NCBI GenBank assembly: GCA_024687845.1
Contig: JAILEL010000258.1
Coordinates: 1 to 9,528, forward strand
DNA length: 9,528 bases
Source: Eubacterium sp.
GTDB taxonomy: Bacteria; Bacillota_A; Clostridia; Lachnospirales; Lachnospiraceae
Direction: 5' to 3'
Part shown: positions 1-5,800 of the stretch, one piece after another
Layout of the letters: each line of letters starts with the position of its first letter
Position numbering within the stretch: position 1 is the stretch's first letter
Notes under the pieces: generated by a model
What the model was told of the DNA's origin: nothing
Databases searched by the model: none
What the model saw: the letters and a program-made list of their open reading frames with translations, nothing else
Program-made: the position numbers and the translations under genes

Positions 1-201
1 TGGGATACTATTTCCTGGTGCAGTTAAGACAGATATTTCTTTACTGGCTCATAGGTATGATACTACTTCCATCACTTTTCATTCCCCTCATAAGATTATG
101 AATCTTATCCTTAAAGAATACAGAAATAATGGACCCAAGTACCATACCTATGAGCCAGTAAAGAAATATCTGTCTTAACTGCACCAGGAAATAGTATCCC
201 A
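1..201. repeat. 59-bp perfect inverted repeat (fold-back) around an 83-bp spacer
   Basis: Bases 1-59 are the exact reverse complement of bases 143-201, and the match stops at 60 versus 142. The left arm begins at the first base of the window, so the repeat could extend further left. The right arm is ordinary coding sequence of the permease gene that starts at 235. Entering the left arm throws that reading frame into a stop within six codons. A perfect reverse copy of a piece of coding sequence that truncates the gene is the usual look of a chimeric fold-back at a contig end, for example from multiple displacement amplification or misassembly. A real inverted duplication is the alternative. 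The repeat itself is seen directly; the artefact reading is inference. Confidence 0.93.
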
Positions 202-235
202 CATATATGAATTCTCTTTTTATTACCTCAAACAT
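41..235 (-). CDS. N-terminus of a PF03773-like permease, truncated by the fold-back
   Basis: The start is ATG at 235, with GGAG five bases upstream (GGAGTATATATG). The protein opens MFEVIKREFIYVGYYF and runs into a hydrophobic segment at about residues 23-41 (QIFLYWLIGMVLGSIISVFF), followed by KDKIH. From memory this resembles the start of the short permease subunits of the PF03773 (DUF318, YraQ/SMU_747c-like) family, integral membrane proteins of largely unsettled substrate. Only residues 1 to about 58 are credible. The last few residues before the stop at 41 are read from the reversed copy in bases 1-59 and are unlikely to be native. The gene lies 57 bp downstream of the DUF362 gene on the same strand, so it is probably the third gene of the TetR-DUF362 unit. 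The family call rests on a short N-terminus and is moderate only. Confidence 0.6.
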   Translation of the reverse strand: MFEVIKREFIYVGYYFLVQLRQIFLYWLIGMVLGSIISVFFKDKIHNLMRGMKSDGSSIIPMSQ

Positions 236-292
236 ATATACTCCACCATTTATACAGGAAGTTAATCTATCAATAATAATTTACTGTAAATA

Positions 293-1420
293 TCAATTCT
301 CATCAGAATTAACTTCCAGATCATTCCCCACTTCATCTACATTTACAATTTCATACTCTCTGGTCCCAAACCCAATTTCTTCTGCATGTGTTAATATGTG
401 AAGCCCATTCTTCTCAAGTATTCTATTCTGAAGAGACTGGCCATCCTTTGCTCTAAAGACATGATCTATACACGCCTGATCCAGCGCCACCGGATCTGTA
501 GAAGCAAGGATTCCAATATCATGCATATCTACTTCAGCAGGACTGGATACGCAGTCACAATCTATGGACATATTATTCATTACGCTTATATAAACTATGT
601 TCTGTCCATTTCCTTCATAATCAGAAACTGACTTTGCAGCCTCAGCCATTGACTCGGTAAATACATCCTGATTTGTAACCAGACTTCCGAAATCAATAGG
701 CGGTTTTGAAAACACACCTCCTGTATGGATTCTGGTCTTACCCTCGCTTGATGCGATACCTATAGATATATTCTTAAGGGCTCCGCCGAAGCCTCCCATT
801 GGATGTCCTTTAAAATGTGTAAGAACTATCACATAATCATAATTTGCAAGGTTCTTTCCAACCCAGTTTTCCTGAAGATTTACACCACCCTCTACCGGTA
901 TCTTCATGTAGCCATCCCGATCCATAATGTCCACATCTGCTATCTCTGTGAAGCCATGATCCTTCGCTACCTGCATATGCATTTCTGTTTCTGCCCTCTT
1001 AGAGCCGGAGTATGCAGTATTGCACTCTATGATTGTTCCATCCACACTTTGAACCAGATTCTTTATAAGATTCGGATTCAGATAGTTAGGATTTCCCGCT
1101 TCTCCTGTGGAAAGCTTAATTGCCACCTTTCCTGAAGGAGTTACATTTAAAGCCTGATATACCTTATCCAGACCTTCAGGACTGATATCACTGGTCATAT
1201 AAACTACCGATGACTTGTCGTAGCTTCTGCCCTCTGCTTTAAGGGTTTCCACATCATAATATTCATGTGGTTCGATATCATAATGCATATGATTTGTATA
1301 CCAGACAATCAATATGCTGACTATTGCAACAAAGATTCCCAGACCAGTCAAAAATTTTCGAAGTCTCCTTCCCTTCTTTACTGCCTTTTTATTTTCTTTT
1401 TTCCCGCCTTCTTCTTTCAC
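293..1420 (-). CDS. Membrane-anchored DUF362 domain protein
   Basis: A 375-aa protein of the DUF362 family, whose biochemical role is not established. The Lys/Arg-rich N-terminus (residues 2-22) is followed by one hydrophobic segment (about 23-41, FLTGLGIFVAIVSILIVWY). This suggests an uncleaved anchor with the domain outside the membrane. Family signatures visible are HPMGGFGGALKNISIGIAS in the middle and, near the C-terminus, DCDC (Cys288 and Cys290) followed by DIGILASTDPVALDQAC (Cys317). Cys133 is the only other cysteine seen. The CxxCxxC ferredoxin module found in many DUF362 proteins is absent. I chose GTG at 1420 because a perfect GGAGGT (1428-1433) lies seven bases upstream. In-frame alternatives are ATG at 1435 and TTG at 1513; the latter would overlap the TetR gene by 44 bp and lacks conserved-looking sequence. 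The gene is 49 bp downstream of the TetR gene and probably co-transcribed with it. Confidence 0.85.
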   Translation of the reverse strand: MKEEGGKKENKKAVKKGRRLRKFLTGLGIFVAIVSILIVWYTNHMHYDIEPHEYYDVETLKAEGRSYDKSSVVYMTSDISPEGLDKVYQALNVTPSGKVAIKLSTGEAGNPNYLNPNLIKNLVQSVDGTIIECNTAYSGSKRAETEMHMQVAKDHGFTEIADVDIMDRDGYMKIPVEGGVNLQENWVGKNLANYDYVIVLTHFKGHPMGGFGGALKNISIGIASSEGKTRIHTGGVFSKPPIDFGSLVTNQDVFTESMAEAAKSVSDYEGNGQNIVYISVMNNMSIDCDCVSSPAEVDMHDIGILASTDPVALDQACIDHVFRAKDGQSLQNRILEKNGLHILTHAEEIGFGTREYEIVNVDEVGNDLEVNSDEN

Positions 1421-1427
1421 CACAGCT

Positions 1428-1433
1428 ACCTCC
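1428..1433 (-). promoter_or_regulatory. Ribosome binding site GGAGGT that sets the DUF362 start
   Basis: On the minus strand GGAGGT is followed by AGCTGTG and then GTG at 1418-1420, a spacing of seven bases. A second GTG at 1421-1423 would be four bases away. The longer ATG start at 1435 overlaps this motif and has no good site of its own, so the GTG start is preferred. Confidence 0.7.
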
Positions 1434-1469
1434 ATCAGAAGAATCTTAATAATATCGTAACTATTCAGG

Positions 1470-2069
1470 TCACGCCATCGCCGAACCCGTTTTCTTCGAA
1501 AAACATAGTCCAAGTCTTTCCTTCATCCCATTAAGTCCAAGATAATGATATGCAAAAAGCTGGTTTAATCTATATTCAATTTCTGCCACGTCACTATATT
1601 TTATAAGTATATCTGTAAATCCCATAATCAGAATCTTTACAACCTGAATCTTAAACTCTTTATCCTCAATGGGGCATGCTTCAACAAAGAATTTAGTCAT
1701 CATATCCGTAATCATTTTCTTATCTTTACTTTCATCAGCTTTAAGCATAATAAGCAGTCCCCCACGGTATTCAGCCATTACTCCTGCCAGCACTGTTGAC
1801 ACTTCTTCTATCTTATCTATAGTATTATTTCCTGCATACTCAGGACTTTCAAAATGACTGATTGCATCTATAACGCTAAGTCGGGCAGCTCCTACGAGTG
1901 TTTCATATATTTCTTCCTTAGATTTAAAATATCTGTAGATATTACTTTTACTTATATAACATTTATCAGCTACCATACGTAGAGACGTTTTTTCATATCC
2001 ATTAATTAAAAAAAGTCTTTTGGAAACCTCCAGAATCCTTTGATGTATCTCATCTTTCTTAATCTGCAT
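1470..2069 (-). CDS. TetR/AcrR-family transcriptional regulator
   Basis: A 199-aa protein of typical TetR length. The N-terminal 60 residues carry the family DNA-binding domain: helix 1 (HQRILEVSKRLFLINGYEKT), then the helix-turn-helix at about 28-52 (SLRMVADKCYISKSNIYRYFKSKEEIYE), including the usual IYRYFKSKEE signature. The remaining helical part (about 60-199) would be the ligand-binding and dimerisation domain; its ligand cannot be predicted. ATG at 2069 is preceded by GGAGTGAG four bases upstream. The gene is first in a unit with the DUF362 and permease genes, which are its likely regulon along with itself. A TATAAT box and an AT-rich palindrome lie 24 and 44 bases upstream of the start codon, which fits autoregulation (inference). 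The C-terminus ends 49 bp before the DUF362 start, so there is no overlap once the GTG start is used. Confidence 0.92.
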   Translation of the reverse strand: MQIKKDEIHQRILEVSKRLFLINGYEKTSLRMVADKCYISKSNIYRYFKSKEEIYETLVGAARLSVIDAISHFESPEYAGNNTIDKIEEVSTVLAGVMAEYRGGLLIMLKADESKDKKMITDMMTKFFVEACPIEDKEFKIQVVKILIMGFTDILIKYSDVAEIEYRLNQLFAYHYLGLNGMKERLGLCFSKKTGSAMA

Positions 2070-2092
2070 ATACTCACTCCATTTATCATTTA

Positions 2093-2098
2093 ATTATA
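2093..2098 (-). promoter_or_regulatory. Candidate -10 box (TATAAT) of the TetR-DUF362 unit
   Basis: A perfect TATAAT reads on the minus strand 24 bases upstream of the TetR start codon, leaving a short leader of roughly 17 bases. No good -35 hexamer is found 16-18 bases further up; that position falls inside the palindrome at 2113-2128. This would suit a promoter occluded by a repressor. AT-rich DNA gives chance matches, so this is tentative. Confidence 0.45.
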
Positions 2099-2100
2099 AT

Positions 2101-2173
2101 AGCGACCATTTCATAATCATATGATTATCATAATTCCTTTCATTTTTCAATATCATCAGTTTAAAAGCGACCA
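2101..2173. repeat. Direct repeat AGCGACCA flanking the palindromic region
   Basis: AGCGACCA occurs at 2101-2108 and again at 2166-2173, 65 bases apart, on either side of the palindrome. These are among the few GC-richer octamers in this AT-rich intergenic stretch. They may be regulatory half-sites or chance; no function can be assigned. Confidence 0.3.
2111..2134. promoter_or_regulatory. Palindromic candidate operator upstream of the TetR gene
   Basis: ATAATCATATGATTAT at 2113-2128 is a perfect 16-bp palindrome. It overlaps a second odd-length palindrome, ATGATTATCAT (2121-2131), and is flanked by a direct repeat TCATAAT at 2111 and 2128. The cluster covers the position where the -35 element for the TATAAT at 2093-2098 would fall. 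TetR-family dimers commonly bind such palindromes to repress their own promoter. Assignment to this regulator is inference from position. Confidence 0.5.
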
Positions 2174-2201
2174 CAACAAATAATTGTCCGCTTCTACTAT
2201 A

Positions 2202-2243
2202 TAAAAAAGATACGGCTATGCATCTTTTGTATAGTCGTATCTT
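2202..2243 (-). terminator. Intrinsic terminator after the lipoprotein gene
   Basis: The arms 2207-2222 (AAGATACGGCTATGCA) and 2228-2243 (TGTATAGTCGTATCTT) form a 16-bp stem with two imperfect positions and a five-base loop. On the minus strand the stem is followed by TTTTTT and then ATATAG, giving the U-tract expected for a terminator 84 bases past the lipoprotein stop at 2327. On that strand the two imperfect positions are A-C mismatches; on the plus strand they would be G-U pairs, but no T-tract follows there. Confidence 0.7.
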
Positions 2244-2326
2244 ACCAATCATAATCCAAAAAATCTTTGTCTGTTTTTTAAATTTTCTTTATATTATTCC
2301 AAGTAATAAAAGGTATAGAGAACTAA

Positions 2327-2749
2327 TTAATCTATTGAAAAACTAAAGTCTCCTCCTTCAGCCTTTCCATCTGTTTCTATAATGATATAAAGAGTTCCCT
2401 TCTCAAGCGTTTCAAGACTTGAATCTACATCCTCGCCATCTGAAATTGAAAAGAGTTCCTTCTTAGTTCCATCATTATCATAATAAACTGTAGCACTTCC
2501 CTTACTGAGTTTTCCAGAATATTTTAACACATCTTCAGCATCCTTAACCTTAAGTTTATAGACTCTGGAACCATTAAGAGAACTAAATGAAACTGTTGCT
2601 TTGTCGGATACATTGTTTTGAATAATAACTGTCCCTACACCATGCTCAGTATATGAACTGCAGCCTGTAAGATAAAATGCAAGTGCCAGAATCATCAAAA
2701 AAGTATATACTGTTGTTCCTATTTTTTTCAATCTTTCTTTTAACATCAT
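2327..2749 (-). CDS. Small predicted lipoprotein of unknown function
   Basis: A 140-aa protein with a classic lipoprotein signal: a charged start (MMLKERLKK), a hydrophobic core (about 11-26) and a lipobox LTGC ending at Cys30. Lipidation and cleavage by signal peptidase II would leave a mature protein of about 111 residues on the outer face of the membrane. The mature part is rich in alternating beta-type segments (GTVIIQNN, ATVSFSSL, TVYYDNDG, GTLYIIIETDG, DFSFSID), which suggests a small beta-sandwich; I do not recognise the family. AGGAGG lies ten bases before the first ATG at 2749, with a second ATG directly after it. The gene sits between two hairpins, so it is either transcribed alone or by read-through from the giant gene 115 bp upstream. 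A TATATT at about 2766-2771 is a weak -10 candidate only. Confidence 0.82.
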   Translation of the reverse strand: MMLKERLKKIGTTVYTFLMILALAFYLTGCSSYTEHGVGTVIIQNNVSDKATVSFSSLNGSRVYKLKVKDAEDVLKYSGKLSKGSATVYYDNDGTKKELFSISDGEDVDSSLETLEKGTLYIIIETDGKAEGGDFSFSID

Positions 2750-2776
2750 CTTCTTATCTCCTCCTAAAATATACTT

Positions 2777-2822
2777 AAGAAAAAGCCATATGAAGCTTTT
2801 CTTAGATCATATAGCTTTTCTT
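2777..2822 (-). terminator. Hairpin downstream of the giant DUF4132 gene, probable terminator
   Basis: The arms 2781-2793 (AAAAGCCATATGA) and 2807-2819 (TCATATAGCTTTT) pair over 13 bases around a 13-base loop. On the minus strand the one imperfect position is a G-U pair. The pairing extends outward to 2777 and 2822 with one bulged base. The hairpin ends in TTTTTCTT on the minus strand, a modest U-tract. It lies 41 bases past the stop at 2864. A separate small palindrome (TTAAGGA-G-TCCTTAA, 2824-2838) lies between it and the stop. Confidence 0.6.
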
Positions 2823-2863
2823 ATTAAGGAGTCCTTAAGAAGCCTTATTAGTACCTGATTCAT

Positions 2864-5800
2864 TTAAACAATCTGATCCAATATAAACGGATCTTTAATC
2901 TTCTTATCCTCTGCGAAGAATATAATCTTAGACATTATCTCTGATGTCTTAGGATCATCATCCACAAATGGAAGGAATATACGGCCTCTGCTCTGAGAAT
3001 GAACAGGAAGCACATTTATCATAGGTCCACCCTCCTGATGGATAACACCACTTCCCAGATGAACTGTATAACTGCCTCTCGTGCCCTTGATAAGTGCATG
3101 TGAATCTGTAAATGTCACATTGTCCAGCTTGAACATAGGAACGACAAACTCTGCGATAGCGCGGCGCATCTCGATAGTTGAATGAGACATTTCAGGATCA
3201 ATCTGTCCAGCATGAGCCACACTTACAGCGAGATCCACATCTCTCATAACCTCGGAGAAGATAATCTCAGGAATCTCTGATATAGGCTTTCTTTCAAAAG
3301 TCTTTCTATCATAGAAGGCAACCCATTCAAGAGTTGGCGCCTCTATATCACTTGGAGAGAACCAGTCTGCCATCGCATAAATTGTGGCAATGATATTCTC
3401 CTTATAATATATCTTCTGAAGTCCGTCCTCTTCGTCAGCAATCCATTTTCTGTTTCTTAGAGCTCCCACAGTCTGCTTTGGATTAATCTGATTACCTGCA
3501 TATCTCATGCTTTCAGTCTGATTCTTCTCTTCATCAGTCATAACATAAAGTTCTCTAAATATCTGCTTAAATGGTTGCTTGATCTGTCTATCGAAGCAAA
3601 GCTTCTGGAACTCGTGCCATTTTCCTGCTTTATATAGATGACTTGGGTGAGCTACAAGAAGTGTATCAGCTTCCTTAAAGCCCTGAGCTTCTATATCCTC
3701 AGGGAATCCAAAGAAATCTCCCTTCTTAAAGAGCAGTCTTCCCACCAGCTTTCCGATTACCGGATCCTTAGCCATTTCCAGAATCTCAGAGACGAAGTAC
3801 TCATTTTCGCTCTCCATAGATTCTTCCATCATGAGCCTGGTTCTTCTATACTGCTCCGTAAATGTCTTCTTAGCCTCATTTATATCTACTATATATTCGT
3901 TCTTCTTAAGTGAAGCAGGAACAGACTTAAGCTTCTTGTCCCCCTTCTTTACATTTAGGCTTATCTTTCCAGAATCATCTGGCTCCAGCCATACACAGTA
4001 TTCACCTACATCATGCGGTTCAAGGAATCCCATGAGTTCAGATGAGATTTCCCTCTCCATCTTAAGGATAAATCTGGTCTCATCATCATAGCCTTCTACC
4101 TTAGCAAGATTCTTTATAGCCATTTCAGATGCTGCTTTCTCGCTGGCTCTTCGCTGAGCGCCAAACTGCTTGGAACCCTTCAGGAATTTCTGAATAAACT
4201 GATACTTCTTTATACATTCATTCTTCTTACCAGGAATAAGGGCATATGCCATAAGCAGATCTTTATTTCTCTTGGCCTCTATCTCAGCTGCAGTCTTCTC
4301 TGCATCCATTTCACCTCTTGCAGCATCTGCATACTTTCTGGCTCTGGAATGCTTTGCTCCATCGGAAATGTACTTTGCCGCCTTATATATAGCATCGAAT
4401 CTCTTCTTGCCCAGTTTCTCATATACTTCATTAAACCAGTCTACATCAAATGCTCCAGTATTTAGTTCCTCAGATGTAAGCGGTGTATACTTTGCTATAA
4501 CTGCCTTTCTCTTATCATCAAAATGCTCATTCATGTGAGCCATGAAGTAATAGCATCCAGAGGTAAAGCCCTCCCATCCGAGATACTGTCCAATCACAGG
4601 AAGCCACTCTGGACTATAAAGACCTGCCTCAATAAGACGAGACTCGCTTATGTCAGTTTCTTTTACAAGTTTCTTCAGCTTCTTAGTCTGCTCTTCCACT
4701 GTTCCATCCTTAGGATCAGGAATACAAACTGATAGAAGGTGTGACAGACTTTCCTTCTTAGAAACATTATTATAGCAGTAGCCCGTATAATGATATGTAT
4801 TTCTGTCCAGCGTATCTTTTCCAATAGCAGACAGAATTCTTACCAGGTATTCTACGCCATATACTCTTGACAGATTATATATATACTTGGAATACTCTGT
4901 CTCCGTATCGCCTCGAACAAGCTCAGTTCCAAGTATAAGGTCACTTATATTCTTATAAGCTTCGTCCACAATCTCCATGGTCTTCTGCTGCTTTTCATTT
5001 AAGTCTTCCACCGACTGCTCATCGAGATTTATGTCCAGAAGTGTCTGAACATAACTGCGCTGTTCATGCGTATGCCATGAATAAGTTCTGTTCCTGGTTG
5101 CAACATTCATACTGGCTTCTCTTACAAATCTTATGACCGAGGAAATAGTCCTCATGGATTCAGCAATATGTCTCTCACTAAGAAGCATCTTATACATATA
5201 ATCCTTACTGATAATCCCACCTGCAGCTGCCTTTATAAAGTCTATAGGCTGCAGTGGTTCATAGCTGTAGCTTCGACCTCCATAAACAGAGGTTTCCAAA
5301 GAACCATCCTCAAGTGAAGGAAGGAATATATTATCAACAAAAATATGATTTATAGAGAAATTTCTGATATCTCCTCTAATACCTGCCAGAATAGATCTAA
5401 CCGGTTCATAGAGAAGAATATGCTTCAAATATATCTCATTTTTATCTTTTTCTCGTCTTCTCCACTCTTCTACTATTTGGTCAGATTTGTACTTATATGA
5501 CAGTTCATCCTTACAGCTAAGCAGATAAAGGGCCGCTGCAGCTGAGTAATATACTCTATTCTTTTTGATTTCAGACTCACCGAAATAATATCCGAATACA
5601 TTATACATATGTCCCAGATACTTAAACTTATCAAGTTTTTTGCCATCCAGATATAGACCAAACATTCGGTTCAGCATTGGATTAAAGAACTCTCTATATC
5701 CTTTTACTTCCTCTTTATTTCTATGTACTTCCAGACATGAAAAGATAGCTCGAATCTCACTATCAGTAATCTTATTCTCTTCTTTAAAGCCGTCCCACAG

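Noticed and set aside
1..201. Inverted repeat as terminal repeats of an insertion sequence or as an invertible switch
   Set aside because: The 83-bp spacer holds no transposase or promoter but is simply the continuation of the permease coding sequence, and the right arm is itself gene sequence.
207..1534. Several plus-strand open frames of 64-110 codons opposite the DUF362 gene and the permease
   Set aside because: They are shadows of real minus-strand genes; their products are low-complexity and lack recognisable domains.
2327..2749. Lipoprotein as an equivalent of E. coli YehR (DUF1307), which lies near yehI
   Set aside because: Apart from the lipobox I see no DUF1307-like sequence, and small lipoproteins are common, so the parallel is too weak.
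5473..5661. Other-frame ORFs inside the giant gene, such as a 62-codon one here
   Set aside because: The 1771-codon frame is continuous and carries family motifs, so short overlapping frames are best explained by chance.
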